Below are positions 1 through 9,207 of a DNA stretch of 64,000 bases, piece after piece. This DNA is from Ktedonosporobacter rubrisoli (GTDB taxonomy: Bacteria > Chloroflexota > Ktedonobacteria > Ktedonobacterales > Ktedonobacteraceae), in contig NZ_CP035758.1 in assembly GCF_004208415.1 (NCBI RefSeq), positions 682,001 through 746,000 on the forward strand. Reading direction: 5' to 3'. The translations under genes and the position numbers were made by a program. Position 1 is the stretch's first letter. Each line of letters starts with the position of its first letter. Under the pieces are notes generated by a model. That model was given only the letters and a program-made list of their open reading frames with translations, ran no database searches and was not told the DNA's origin.

Positions 1-10
1 GATAGCCAAA

Positions 11-46
11 CATATGCTCCCTCGTTCGAGAACGAGGGAGCATATG
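11..46. terminator. Strong hairpin, probable bidirectional terminator
   Basis: Two perfect 17-base arms (11-27 and 30-46) flank a two-base centre; in practice the tip will open to a small loop. It lies 20 bases beyond the stop of the carboxypeptidase gene on the reverse strand. The run of T after it is short on both strands (TTTGG in reverse, TTGTTT forward), so termination is inferred mainly from stem strength and position. Confidence 0.65.
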
Positions 47-65
47 TTGTTTAGAAAGAGAGATT

Positions 66-1010
66 TCAGGCAGCCGGGCGATTGCGACTCTTCGAGAAGA
101 GACTAAAACCCCAGTTCAGAAGCGCAGTTGAGTCAGTATAACGCTGCTGGCTACTTGTACTAGAAAGCACGACTCCCAGCAATGTCTCACCGTTGCGTAC
201 TGCGGCAAACACCAGGCAATAGCCGGCCCAGGGGGTTGTACCCGTTTTGACGCCAATGGCCCCTGGATACGTTCCGAGCAAATGATTAGTGTTGGTCCAG
301 GTATACGCGTGATGCTCAGAGGTAGCGGGAAGCGAGTAGGTTTGCGTACCGACCAACTGACGGAACAGAGGAAACTGCATCGCGTAGGTCGTCAGCTGGA
401 TCAGGTCAGCAGCAGTCGAATAGCCGTAGCGTCCCTTGCTATCAGGGTTATGCAAACCATCCACCGTCGTGTAATAGGTCTGCGTCAGGCCCAATAGCTC
501 TGCTTCTTGGTTCATCTCTGCAACAAATTTGTCAAGACTGCCTTTCAAAGACACGGCCATAGCATAAGCAGCATCGCAGCCCGAGGGTAAGAGCATTGCA
601 TAGAGGAGTTGCTTGACTGTCAATTTATCATTGACAAGCAAACCAGCATTGCTCGCGTTGTTCTCATTGACATAATTGATCACGTCCTGGGTGATCGTGA
701 CTTTGTGATCAAGTCTATACGATTGAAGAACCAATAACGCGGTCATGATCTTCGTCGTACTGGCTATTTCCGTTTCCGTCGTAGCTGCTTTCGTCATCAA
801 CGAGGTATGGTAAGTCAGATCATACAGAGCGGCATAGGGCGCGCTAACTGCAGGTGGAGACGAAAGAGTATCACGAGAAGCTGCATATGCCGTCCCTTGT
901 TGGAACACAGACCATGTTATAACGACGAGCAAGGCCAAGAGTATGCTCAAAGGGAGACGAATAGGGAAAATAGTGTGCTTTTGCGGCGTTACGTTTTTAC
1001 TTGATTGCAT
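66..1010 (-). CDS. D-alanyl-D-alanine carboxypeptidase, peptidase S11 family
   Basis: Penicillin-binding serine peptidase that trims the terminal D-Ala from peptidoglycan stem peptides outside the membrane. The three active-site motifs are present: SxxK as S84-T-T-K87, the second motif as S143-G-C, and K255-T-G. The SGC form in place of the usual SGN is known from actinobacterial homologues. Residues about 15-43 form a signal peptide or anchor ending in an AYA-A type site. The start at 1010 is chosen because AAGGAGG lies five bases upstream of that ATG; an in-frame ATG at 1034 has no such site. About 314 residues, near family length for forms without the long C-terminal membrane helix. It appears to be a single-gene unit. 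Confidence 0.9.
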   Translation of the reverse strand: MQSSKNVTPQKHTIFPIRLPLSILLALLVVITWSVFQQGTAYAASRDTLSSPPAVSAPYAALYDLTYHTSLMTKAATTETEIASTTKIMTALLVLQSYRLDHKVTITQDVINYVNENNASNAGLLVNDKLTVKQLLYAMLLPSGCDAAYAMAVSLKGSLDKFVAEMNQEAELLGLTQTYYTTVDGLHNPDSKGRYGYSTAADLIQLTTYAMQFPLFRQLVGTQTYSLPATSEHHAYTWTNTNHLLGTYPGAIGVKTGTTPWAGYCLVFAAVRNGETLLGVVLSSTSSQQRYTDSTALLNWGFSLFSKSRNRPAA

Positions 1011-1304
1011 AGAACCTCCTTGTCCATAGGACATGCATCATGTCTCGAAATTTTTCATGAGATGGTGGCTCACCATTTTATATTTTGAGAGAGTGACCAA
1101 CAAAAAATGGGTATCCGGCACATCATGTGGAAAAGCGTTGGGAAGCCTGCCACTCTGACCCTATCCACGAGTAGTATACTCTTGAGCGGAGGCAACCGGT
1201 AAGGCTGGTTTGAGGCTTCTTGTAGGCTTTCTTCTGCCTACTTTTCATTTTTCGCCGAAATTGGAACCGTGTCGCACTTCACTTGACAATCCATCATTTT
1301 TCTC

Positions 1305-1376
1305 TTGACGCCTCCGCTACTAAGTGTTACAATATAGCAGTACTAAGTAATACTTCATATTGGTGATACTGATTAG
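1305..1376 (+). promoter_or_regulatory. PadR operon promoter with likely operator repeats
   Basis: TTGACG (1305-1310), a 17-base spacer and TACAAT (1328-1333) make a near-consensus sigma-70 promoter 50 bases before the PadR start. TACTAAGT occurs at 1318-1325 in the spacer and again at 1341-1348 just after the start point, the second copy inside the near-palindrome AAGTAATACTT. That placement suits autorepression by the PadR protein encoded next, which is usual for the family; the operator call itself is inference. Confidence 0.65.
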
Positions 1377-1382
1377 TAGGGG

Positions 1383-1730
1383 GTGTTTGACACGGATAAT
1401 TTAACTGAAATGCTCAAAGGTGTCCTGGAAGGGTGTGTTCTTGAAATTATCAACCGAGGAGAGACCTACGGTTATGAAATCACACAAAAGCTCAACGCTT
1501 TGGGCTTTACAGACGTGGTGGTGGGAACGGTTTATACCATCCTTATCAGGCTTGAAAAAAATAAGCTTGTGGAGATTACGAAAAAGTCCTCCGACATGGG
1601 GCCACCTCGCAGGTTCTTTACATTAAATGACGCGGGCCGTGAGGAACTGCGCAAGTACTGGGAACGGTGGGATTTCCTATCATCAAAAATCACAGAGTTA
1701 CGGGAGAAAAACCATGAATTTTTGGGATAA
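1383..1730 (+). CDS. PadR-family transcriptional regulator
   Basis: Small winged-helix repressor (115 residues), the normal size for the short PadR subgroup. The N-terminal half shows the family pattern LKGVLEGCVLEII, YGYEIT and GTVYTILIRLEKN (recognition helix and wing), then PPRRFFTLNDAGREEL. Translation begins at a GTG directly behind a purine-rich TAGGGG; an internal ATG at 1410 would remove residues that homologues normally keep. It is the first gene of a seven-gene transcription unit with two DUF1048 proteins and two ABC systems, and its 3' end overlaps the next gene by 17 bases. It probably senses a compound that the downstream exporters remove. Confidence 0.9.
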   Translation: MFDTDNLTEMLKGVLEGCVLEIINRGETYGYEITQKLNALGFTDVVVGTVYTILIRLEKNKLVEITKKSSDMGPPRRFFTLNDAGREELRKYWERWDFLSSKITELREKNHEFLG

Positions 1731-2061
1731 AGTCACAGGCAATGACATGAGGAGAGAAGTGAAGACTTTTGAAGCACGCGCTGAGAAGCTTCCGGCTGAT
1801 TATCAAGCGGCATGGAAAGAAGTTCAAGCCAATCTTTGGTCTCGTACAGATTTCACCGGACGTTACCTCTTGCCGATTCTTGATCGTGTGCTAGGCCTGC
1901 TCGAAGAATCGGTGGCGGATGGCCAGAGCGCCCGGGAGGTTTTAGGCGACGATATTGCGGGCTTCTGTTCGGCGTTGGCTGGCGAGGAAGGGGCAAAGTC
2001 TTATCGCGACAAGTGGCGCGAGCAACTCAACAATACTATCGCGAGAAAATTAGGCAAGTAG
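1714..2061 (+). CDS. DUF1048 family protein (first copy)
   Basis: 115-residue helical cytosolic protein of the DUF1048 family, which is regularly found between a PadR regulator and an ABC transporter; its biochemical role is not established. The start is the ATG at 1714, inside the end of the PadR gene and preceded by GGGAGA, so translation is probably coupled. Homology with the next gene is visible as LPADYQAAWKEVQANLW here against LPQDYQIVYKEIQKYLL there, so the pair arose by duplication. No catalytic motif or membrane segment is visible. Confidence 0.75.
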   Translation: MNFWDKVTGNDMRREVKTFEARAEKLPADYQAAWKEVQANLWSRTDFTGRYLLPILDRVLGLLEESVADGQSAREVLGDDIAGFCSALAGEEGAKSYRDKWREQLNNTIARKLGK

Positions 2062-2071
2062 GAGAATAACC

Positions 2072-2422
2072 ATGAGCATACGAGATATCATCGAAGGCAA
2101 AAAAGCGTGGCGGGCCCATATGGCGCGTGTCAAGGCACTCCCGCAAGATTATCAGATTGTTTATAAAGAGATTCAAAAATACCTCTTGAAGGTCGGACCT
2201 GTCGAGCTAACCGCAGGGACTAAATTGCTCTCGGGAATTGTCGATCTTTTTGAGGACGGCGCAGCCGCTGGGAAAGGCGTCCTCGAAGTGACAGGTAGAG
2301 ATGTGGCAACTTTTTGTGATGATCTCATCAAGCATTCAAAAACATATGCCGACGTCTTTCAGGAATCAATGGCTCAGGAAGCCGCCAGGACCACGAAAAA
2401 AGATATGGATAACGATGATTGA
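2072..2422 (+). CDS. DUF1048 family protein (second copy)
   Basis: 116-residue paralogue of the preceding protein; the start at 2072 has AGGAG nine bases upstream and the gap between the two genes is ten bases. Predicted to be soluble and alpha-helical, with the family core LPQDYQ..YKEIQKYL and a C-terminal helix DVATFCDDLIKH. As with the first copy, the function is unknown; location in the PadR/ABC operon suggests an accessory or regulatory role in export. Confidence 0.75.
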   Translation: MSIRDIIEGKKAWRAHMARVKALPQDYQIVYKEIQKYLLKVGPVELTAGTKLLSGIVDLFEDGAAAGKGVLEVTGRDVATFCDDLIKHSKTYADVFQESMAQEAARTTKKDMDNDD

Positions 2423-2433
2423 AGGGAATCGGT

Positions 2434-3207
2434 ATGGACAATGCAATTGAAGTCAAGGGCCTACGAAAGATTTTCGCAGGCCCGAAAGGCGCGAAGACCG
2501 AAGTCCTGAGAGGCGTAGATTTCAACGTTCGCAAAGGTGAGATATTCGCCCTGCTCGGCTCAAATGGCGCTGGCAAGACGACGACCATCAACATTCTTTC
2601 GACACTGCTGAAATCCGACGAGGGAACCGCGACAGTGAACGGTTTTGACCTGGCTTCGCAACCTGAGAAGGTACGGCGAACCATCAGCTTAACCGGACAG
2701 TTTGCCGCCGTGGACGAGATACTCACCGGGCGAGAAAATATTATTCTTATCGCTAAGCTGCGCAACATTCCCAAACCCGCCCAACTTGCCGACAGCATGC
2801 TGGAACGCTTTGGACTTATCGGCGCAGCCAACAAAGCGGCAGGCACGTATTCCGGGGGGATGAAGCGCAGGCTCGACATCGCTATGAGCCTTGCGGGTGA
2901 GCCCGCCGTCATCTTCCTCGACGAGCCGACGACGGGGCTTGATCCGGAGGGGCGACTTGAAGTCTGGAAAACCGTTAAGGAACTTGCTGATGGCGGCACG
3001 ACGATTTTACTGACGACACAGTACCTGGAGGAAGCTGAACAGCTAGCCGGGAGGATCGCGATCCTGCATGACGGCAAAATAATCGCCAATGGGACGCTTG
3101 AGGAACTTAAAAAGCTGTTCCCGGCCACCAAAGTTGAATACATCGAAAAACAGCCGACATTGGAAGAGATTTTCCTTGCTATCATCGGCAAAAAGGAAAA
3201 TAAATAA
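2434..3207 (+). CDS. ABC transporter ATP-binding protein, DrrA type
   Basis: 257-residue ATPase of the daunorubicin-resistance (DrrA) class that powers an ABC-2 exporter. Walker A is GSNGAGKTT, signature YSGGMKRR, Walker B VIFLDEPTTGLDP. The switch segment reads TTQYLEEAEQL, with Gln where most ABC ATPases have His; this Gln is typical of DrrA relatives. ATG 2434 is preferred because AAGGGA lies six bases upstream; an upstream TTG at 2419 overlaps the preceding stop. The partner permease starts two bases after the stop, so the two form one exporter for a drug-like or lipid-like molecule. Confidence 0.92.
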   Translation: MDNAIEVKGLRKIFAGPKGAKTEVLRGVDFNVRKGEIFALLGSNGAGKTTTINILSTLLKSDEGTATVNGFDLASQPEKVRRTISLTGQFAAVDEILTGRENIILIAKLRNIPKPAQLADSMLERFGLIGAANKAAGTYSGGMKRRLDIAMSLAGEPAVIFLDEPTTGLDPEGRLEVWKTVKELADGGTTILLTTQYLEEAEQLAGRIAILHDGKIIANGTLEELKKLFPATKVEYIEKQPTLEEIFLAIIGKKENK

Positions 3208-3208
3208 C

Positions 3209-3961
3209 ATGAAGCATACTGTTGTACTGACTGGGCGCTTAATGAAGCACATTCTACGCAGCCCAGACACCCTCATCACGGTTGCAATAACGCCTATCGC
3301 GATAATGCTGATGTTTGTCTATGTGTTTGGGGGCGCGGTAAAAACTAGCATGGCCGCCAACATAAATTATGTGAATTACCAGTTGCCGGGCATCCTGCTG
3401 ATGGCTATTGCCAGCGGGATAGCCTATACGGCGTACCGATTATTCATGGATGTACAGAATGGGATGTTCTTGCGTTTTAACTCCATGCCCATCGGACGCT
3501 CAGCGATGCTGTGGAGCCATGTGCTGACCTCTCTTGTATCCAATATGATTACCGTCATTATTATTCTCCTTGTCGCGCTTATTATAGGCTTTCGCTCAAG
3601 CGCGGGCATCCTTAACTGGCTCGCGGTGGTGGGAATTCTCGTGCTCTACACACTTGCGCTGACATGGGTCGCGGTCATTCCTGGAATCACTGCAAAATCG
3701 ATGGAGGGCGCGAGCGCGTTTTCGTATCCACTGTTATTCCTGCCATTTCTTAGTTCAGCTTTTGTTCCAACAGCAACAATGCCATTCGTCCTGCGTGTGT
3801 TTGCGGAAAACCAGCCGGTAACTTCCATGGTTAACTCTATCCGGGCGCTCTTGTCTGCTAAGCCGGTGGGCAATGAGATTTGGGTCGCTCTCGCATGGTG
3901 CGCCGGCATCATCGTCGTAGCCTGGTTCTTCGCTATGAGGGCTTATAAAAGCCGGATATGA
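3209..3961 (+). CDS. ABC-2 type permease, DrrB-like
   Basis: 250-residue inner-membrane permease with about six hydrophobic segments (the first near residues 22-42, the last near 225-243) and the ABC-2 membrane domain pattern. Start ATG 3209 follows AAGGAA and lies directly after the ATPase stop. It pairs with the DrrA-like ATPase just upstream to form a half-size exporter that probably works as a dimer. The last codons overlap an in-frame ATG of the next ATPase gene (ATGA), a sign of coupled translation. Confidence 0.9.
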   Translation: MKHTVVLTGRLMKHILRSPDTLITVAITPIAIMLMFVYVFGGAVKTSMAANINYVNYQLPGILLMAIASGIAYTAYRLFMDVQNGMFLRFNSMPIGRSAMLWSHVLTSLVSNMITVIIILLVALIIGFRSSAGILNWLAVVGILVLYTLALTWVAVIPGITAKSMEGASAFSYPLLFLPFLSSAFVPTATMPFVLRVFAENQPVTSMVNSIRALLSAKPVGNEIWVALAWCAGIIVVAWFFAMRAYKSRI

Positions 3962-3981
3962 TTCAGAATAGAGGTTTGAAT

Positions 3982-4677
3982 ATGTTTTTAGCGGTATCGC
4001 AACTGACGAAAAGTTATCAGACGGAGATTGTCACAACCGTCCTCAAAGGCGTGGATATACAGCTGGGAAAAGGGCAAATCTGCGTCATATTAGGGCCTTC
4101 GGGGTCGGGTAAATCAACTCTTATGAATATCATTGGCGGCGTGGACAGGGCAAGCAGCGGCACAGTCGAGATTGATGGTCAGCGCATCACTGATTTAAAT
4201 GATGATCAACTTGTGGAATATCGCCGGGAAAGCGTCGGATTCGTATTCCAGTTCTACAATCTTGTGCCCAATCTTACAGTAGCCGAAAATATTGAGGTGG
4301 TGTCGAACATCAGCAAGCGGCCGCATAAGGTTGACGATGTGCTTTCCGCCGTAGGGCTGGCCGACAAGAAAAACCGCTTCCCGCGGCAGCTTTCCGGCGG
4401 CGAACAGCAGCGTGTGTCCATCGCCCGCGCCATCGTCAAAAATCCCAAGCTGCTGCTCTGTGACGAGCCAACCGGTGCGCTGGACTTCTATACATCCCGA
4501 GATGTTCTGTCACTGCTTCAACAAGTGAATCGGCAATTCGGCACAACGATTCTGATGATCACCCACAACAGCGCCATCTCAGGCATGGCAAATACCGTTT
4601 ACAGGCTTAGAAGCGGTGAGATAGCGGAAGTTATCCATAATTCCGAGCTTGTCCCAGCAGAAAGGATTGTGTGGTAA
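3982..4677 (+). CDS. ABC transporter ATP-binding protein, LolD/MacB type
   Basis: 231-residue ATPase of the LolD/MacB/BceA class that works with FtsX-type permeases. Walker [11 protein letters not shown]-loop [19 protein letters not shown], signature LSGGEQQR, Walker [13 protein letters not shown] and H-loop MITHN are all intact. ATG 3982 follows AGAGG with eight bases of spacing; ATG 3958 in the same frame, overlapping the previous stop, would add eight residues. It serves the large permease that overlaps its stop codon (TAATG). Confidence 0.92.
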   Translation: MFLAVSQLTKSYQTEIVTTVLKGVDIQLGKGQICVILGPSGSGKSTLMNIIGGVDRASSGTVEIDGQRITDLNDDQLVEYRRESVGFVFQFYNLVPNLTVAENIEVVSNISKRPHKVDDVLSAVGLADKKNRFPRQLSGGEQQRVSIARAIVKNPKLLLCDEPTGALDFYTSRDVLSLLQQVNRQFGTTILMITHNSAISGMANTVYRLRSGEIAEVIHNSELVPAERIVW

Positions 4678-6941
4678 TGGCGCTACGAAAACGCGTATGG
4701 CGAATACTTATGGAAAACAAGGGCAGATTTATCGGCATCATCGTGCTGATTCTTATCGGGAGTTTCTACTTTACCACGGTTACAGGAGTGGCTGGCAGCC
4801 TGGAAGGACTGGTGGTGAACTATGCCAACACAAACATGCAGGAAGACCTGACGTTTTCCACAGACAGGGCCATTAAGGATATTCCGACGCTGGAAAAGGA
4901 ATCCAACGCGCTTATTGAAGCTTACCAGCAACAAGATGTCAAACTGTCGGATGGACAAAGTGAACTCCGGCTTCTCACGCCTACTTCCAAAATCAATATC
5001 CCGGCGGTAATGTCAGGCAAGGGGCTTGAAAATCCAGGAGACATTTTGCTCGACCCCTCTTTTTTGCAGAAGCATGGCCTGGCTGTAGGCGGTCAAATTG
5101 AGCTAAATGGCAAAACCTTCCATATTACGGGCACAATGGCGCTGCCCAATTATATATATATCATCAAAAACCTTTATGATGTGCTACCGACCACCGGTTT
5201 CGGCATTGGCCTTGTTTCCAACGCAGATATGAAGATGTTCTCTGGGACGGCCAATGAAGCGGTTACGGTCTATGGGGCGCGCTTTACGAATAGAGAAGAT
5301 ATCGACATCCAAAACACGAAGTTGCACAGCCTTTTAACGGAAAAAGGCTACAGTCTTTCCGAATGGCTTGACGCTAAAAATAACAAGCGCATAAGTATGC
5401 CTCGGGCCAATATTGACAGTATGCAGACTATGAGCCTTCCCGTATCGATAGCTTTTTTCCTGCTGAGCTGCCTCATCGTTGGCGTGATGATTCTGCGCAT
5501 GGTGAAGTCCGACAGTGTAGTGATTGGTACGCTGTACGCGCAGGGCTACCGCCGCCGGGAACTAACACAGCATTATATAGCGATCCCGGTTCTACTCTCC
5601 ATCGCTGGCAGCCTTCTCGGAATACTGCTTGCGCTGCCGTGTGTAAAGCTTGTGTTAGATTCCATGATTGCCAGCTACATTCTGCCCAACGTCAGCGTTG
5701 CCTTCTCGCCGTTAAATCTGGCGCTTGCTCTGCTGCTGCCCCTGGCTTTTATCAGTGTGGCGAGCTTCTTTTCCATACGCAACGTACTCAAAAAAAGCGC
5801 AGTCGAACTTATGAAGGGCGACGAACAAAAAGCCAAGGTGAATATTATTGAGCGCTCGCTCCGTCTTGATCGCTATAGTTTCAATACCAAATTTCAGATA
5901 CGCGAGCAAGTGCGCAGCATACCGCGTCTGCTCTTCCTTATGCTGGGAGTGAGTGCCGCGTCGATGGTCCTGCTGTATGGTTTTACCTTCAACTCCTCGA
6001 TGGAACTGGCGATGAACCAGGGCGCAGTAGCGAGATACAACTATGCCATAGAATACAACTTCAAGGAGGTGCAGAACCTACAGAAGCTACCTGTTCCCGC
6101 TGGCGCTGAACCGTACAACTCGTTTCGTGCCTACCCCAAGGGCAGAGAAGCAATTCAGTTCTATCTGATAGGTATGAAGCCAGATTCCGTTGGTTTTAAG
6201 ATAAAAGGTCTGGGGGGCGCTAAACTGTCAAGGAATCAGGTAAACATCACCTCGCCGCTGGCCCAACGGCTTGGGATTACAGTTGGGGATACGCTCACTT
6301 TTGTAAACAAGCTGGATGGAAAATCATACAGCTTGAAAATCGATGGGATCGTCGAAGCCTACGGAGAGCAAGAGATGTACATGCCCTTTGATGCGTTTAA
6401 CCGCATGACGGGTCAAGCTCCTGGAAGCTATCGCACTGTGCTGAGCAACCATGTGCTCCATTATGATGAAAGGCTGCTTGCCGGCATTATGGATGCTCGG
6501 AACCCCAAGGCATTTGAAGATATGAACACGACCACAACATTGATCATGGCGGCCACAACGATTGTCGCCGCGCTTATGGCGGTTGTCATTATCTTCATTG
6601 TCACGTCGCTGATCATTGACGAGAACCGCAATACCATCTCCCTGCTCAAGATATTCGGCTACCACCGAAGGGAGGTAGCGAAGCTGATTCTCAACAGTTC
6701 AACTCCGATAGTGTTTATAGGCTTTTGGTTGGGACTACTGCTTATGTTGGTCTTCGGGAATTACCTGTTCGGGTACATCGCGGATTCGATTAACATGCTG
6801 ATACCTATGAGTTTGAACCCACTCTATATCCTGATAAGCTTACTATCGATCTTTGTGGTGTATGAGATCACTAAGTGGTTTTGCGGCCAAAAGCTCACGA
6901 ACATATCCATGAGTGAGGCGCTGAAATCGGGTTCGGAGTGA
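4677..6941 (+). CDS. FtsX-type ABC transporter permease, large form
   Basis: 754-residue permease. One N-terminal membrane helix (about 14-36) is followed by an extracytoplasmic MacB-type domain (about 40-240), three helices (about 255-370), a second extracytoplasmic domain (about 440-600) and three more helices (about 620-745), the duplicated FtsX layout. Such proteins act as mechanotransmitters or as antimicrobial-peptide and lipoprotein transporters rather than classic channels. ATG 4677 overlaps the ATPase stop; AAAGGA is ten bases upstream. It is the last gene of the PadR operon and is followed by a clear terminator. Confidence 0.9.
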   Translation: MALRKRVWRILMENKGRFIGIIVLILIGSFYFTTVTGVAGSLEGLVVNYANTNMQEDLTFSTDRAIKDIPTLEKESNALIEAYQQQDVKLSDGQSELRLLTPTSKINIPAVMSGKGLENPGDILLDPSFLQKHGLAVGGQIELNGKTFHITGTMALPNYIYIIKNLYDVLPTTGFGIGLVSNADMKMFSGTANEAVTVYGARFTNREDIDIQNTKLHSLLTEKGYSLSEWLDAKNNKRISMPRANIDSMQTMSLPVSIAFFLLSCLIVGVMILRMVKSDSVVIGTLYAQGYRRRELTQHYIAIPVLLSIAGSLLGILLALPCVKLVLDSMIASYILPNVSVAFSPLNLALALLLPLAFISVASFFSIRNVLKKSAVELMKGDEQKAKVNIIERSLRLDRYSFNTKFQIREQVRSIPRLLFLMLGVSAASMVLLYGFTFNSSMELAMNQGAVARYNYAIEYNFKEVQNLQKLPVPAGAEPYNSFRAYPKGREAIQFYLIGMKPDSVGFKIKGLGGAKLSRNQVNITSPLAQRLGITVGDTLTFVNKLDGKSYSLKIDGIVEAYGEQEMYMPFDAFNRMTGQAPGSYRTVLSNHVLHYDERLLAGIMDARNPKAFEDMNTTTTLIMAATTIVAALMAVVIIFIVTSLIIDENRNTISLLKIFGYHRREVAKLILNSSTPIVFIGFWLGLLLMLVFGNYLFGYIADSINMLIPMSLNPLYILISLLSIFVVYEITKWFCGQKLTNISMSEALKSGSE

Positions 6942-6960
6942 TATTGGTCACTGTATGAGA

Positions 6961-7004
6961 GACAGGTTCAGGATTGCATAAACGCCCTGAACCTGTCAGT
7001 TTTA
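6961..7004 (+). terminator. Rho-independent terminator of the PadR/ABC operon
   Basis: Perfect 12-base arms GACAGGTTCAGG (6961-6972) and CCTGAACCTGTC (6986-6997) with a 13-base loop, followed by AGTTTTAT. It lies 20 bases after the permease stop codon. Confidence 0.85.
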
Positions 7005-7141
7005 TCTCCATAGGTGGGCTATGCGGCAAATGCCACGATTTTGACCGCCGAGACTGGTATTCAGAACCCGCTTGCTTCATCCGACCCAAACATGATCATC
7101 AAAATTGAGTCAGAGCCGTTTTTTGTCCCGTCCATCAAGGG

Positions 7142-8377
7142 TTATGAACGAGTGAAGCTTACCGGGAGCTCTTGCAGGCCTCGGAAGGTAAGGCTTCCTT
7201 CCCATTTCAATTCTGGCGTCTCTATGCGCATCTCAGGGAAACGGGCTAGCAGCGTATTAAAGGCGATTTCCAGTTCCAGACGCGCCAAGGGAGATCCAAG
7301 GCAGAAATGAATACCCTGCCCGAACGAGAGCATCTTGTGCTCGTTACGACGCAGATCGAGGCAATCAGGATTGGGGAATTGCTCTGGATCATGGTTGGCC
7401 GCACCCAGGCATGTGATTACTTCGTCTCCTGCCTGAATACGCTTGCCGCCAATCTCTAGATCTTCCTGCGCGATACGCGCTGTACGCTGAACCGGCCCAT
7501 CATAGCGCAAGAGCTCTTGCACGGCGGCCGTGATCAGCGCAGGATGTTTTTGCAAATCCTGCAATTGATCCGGATATTGATGAAGAGCAGCCAAGCCATT
7601 ACCGATGGCGTCAATCGTGGTCCCGTGCCCTGCTGCCAGCAGGAGAAGGCAGTTAGAAATGATCTCCTCCTCGCTGAGCGTTTCCCCCTGCTCTTCAGCC
7701 ACAAGCAAAGCCTGAATGAGATCATCCTGCGGATGCCCGCGCCTGAGTGCAATGAGCTGACGGAAATAGTCAAGAAAGTCTGCCACCTTAAAAAAGATCT
7801 GTTGCATATCCTGGGGCGTCTTGATTGCGCCATCGATGAGCTCGCCAAAGGCAACAGTACCTTGAGCGAATTGTTCTCGGTCCTCGGGAGGAACACCAAG
7901 CATCTGGGCGATAACGATGGAAGGCAGCGGGAAGGCAAAATCGCTCAACACTTCCATGCGACCCTTCCCCTGCACTTCGTCTAGAAGCTGATCGACGATC
8001 TCTTGAATTTGCGCACGCATCGCCTCGATGCGGCGTGGCGTAAAGGCTTTGCTCACCAGCCCGCGCAGCCGTGTATGATCAGGCGGATTGAGGAAAAGTA
8101 TTTGCCGCGCAATGATACTGGTAATCTCTTCGCCCTTCTCCCGTAGTGGCTCGGGTAAATTGTAGTTTTCCGCCGACATGCGGCCCGCCGAAAGCCGTGG
8201 ATCTCGCAATGCCTCCATGACATCGGCATATCTGGTGAGTACCCAGGCATTTGCCTCTTGATCCCAGTGCACAGGGTCGCTCTCGCGTAATTGCCGATAG
8301 AGCGGGTAAGGATTAGAGAGATAGGGTGGTTGTAAGGCATTTTTCATGCTCAAGGAGGTTGCCTTATCCATAGACAT
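7142..8377 (-). CDS. Cytochrome P450
   Basis: 411-residue soluble bacterial P450 monooxygenase. Heme-binding loop FGQGIHFCLG with the thiolate ligand C359, the E288-LL-R291 pair of the K helix, and the oxygen-activation helix AAGHGTTIDA (G-x-x-T-T) are present. The style (YPLYRQLRESDPVHW near the start) is that of the CYP107-like families that oxidise polyketides, fatty acids or xenobiotics; the substrate cannot be read from sequence. ATG 8377 has AGAAGGAGAT eight bases upstream. A TetR regulator lies just upstream on the same strand, but no ferredoxin or reductase gene is adjacent. Confidence 0.93.
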   Translation of the reverse strand: MSMDKATSLSMKNALQPPYLSNPYPLYRQLRESDPVHWDQEANAWVLTRYADVMEALRDPRLSAGRMSAENYNLPEPLREKGEEITSIIARQILFLNPPDHTRLRGLVSKAFTPRRIEAMRAQIQEIVDQLLDEVQGKGRMEVLSDFAFPLPSIVIAQMLGVPPEDREQFAQGTVAFGELIDGAIKTPQDMQQIFFKVADFLDYFRQLIALRRGHPQDDLIQALLVAEEQGETLSEEEIISNCLLLLAAGHGTTIDAIGNGLAALHQYPDQLQDLQKHPALITAAVQELLRYDGPVQRTARIAQEDLEIGGKRIQAGDEVITCLGAANHDPEQFPNPDCLDLRRNEHKMLSFGQGIHFCLGSPLARLELEIAFNTLLARFPEMRIETPELKWEGSLTFRGLQELPVSFTRS

Positions 8378-8544
8378 CGCTTGTATCTCCTTCTGGGAAA
8401 CGCTGATTAGTAGCTAGTTGACAATAATAATCCTGCTTCACCGATATCGATACCACATGTGAGCGAAGCGCTACTCCCGCCTAAAAATGCTTCAAGGTTT
8501 CGTGAGCAACTCTTGTTTGCTCGGCATTGCTCATCACTAGCTTG

Positions 8545-9204
8545 TTACATAGATGACTCCGAGGAACTGCTTTGCGCGCTTGTCAGGAGAGCTGCCGGTA
8601 AACCATGGCCCAGCAGAGAAAGAACATGGCGGGCCATCTCCTCCGGCCCCGGTTCATCATGCTCAATCCACCACATTGCGCTCTGCATGAGAAGGCCCAC
8701 AATTAAGTGAGCAAGCAAAGATAGATCTGTAAAAGGCAAGGGCTCTCGTTTCGCCTGTTCCTGTAGAGTGGGCAGAACGAGATCTATGAGCCATTCTTGC
8801 GCATCAAAGGTCTCGGGATCAGTAATGTATGTCCCGGCCCCTGAATAGATGAGAGCGACCATATCTCGGTGCTCGTAAGCGGCGCGAAAGATAATAGATG
8901 TAATAATCGGAATAACTGGTTGGTGAGGCTGATCAGCGAGCACGGCTTCAATCCGCTCACCAAGGGCATCGAAGGCCTCATGTACTAAGGCCGCAAAGAG
9001 ATCTTCTTTATCACGGAAGTGCAGGTAAAAGGTTCCCATGGCCACATCCGCAATCTGGGTAATCTCGCTCACCGTCGCATCCTGATAGCCGCGGGCAAGA
9101 AAGACTTCGCGCGCAGCTGCAAGCAAGTTTGCCCGCACTTGTGCCCGTCTTCTGGCTACGCGACCCTGATTTGTACTTTGCTCCTGCTCTAAGTGCTTCT
9201 TCAT
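8545..9204 (-). CDS. TetR/AcrR family transcriptional regulator
   Basis: 219 residues with a typical TetR DNA-binding domain at about 18-65: ANLLAAAREVFLARGY, then the HTH VSEITQIADVAMGTFYLHF. The C-terminal ligand-binding half is helical. It is placed just upstream of the P450 gene on the same strand (167-base gap), so the P450 is the likely target along with its own promoter. The ATG sits only one or two bases from the predicted transcription start, so the mRNA may be leaderless. Confidence 0.88.
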   Translation of the reverse strand: MKKHLEQEQSTNQGRVARRRAQVRANLLAAAREVFLARGYQDATVSEITQIADVAMGTFYLHFRDKEDLFAALVHEAFDALGERIEAVLADQPHQPVIPIITSIIFRAAYEHRDMVALIYSGAGTYITDPETFDAQEWLIDLVLPTLQEQAKREPLPFTDLSLLAHLIVGLLMQSAMWWIEHDEPGPEEMARHVLSLLGHGLPAALLTSAQSSSSESSM

Positions 9205-9207
9205 ATA

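Noticed and set aside
2328..3191. 287-codon reverse-strand open frame
   Set aside because: It is the antisense of a well-supported ABC ATPase gene and its Ser/Arg-rich translation resembles no protein.
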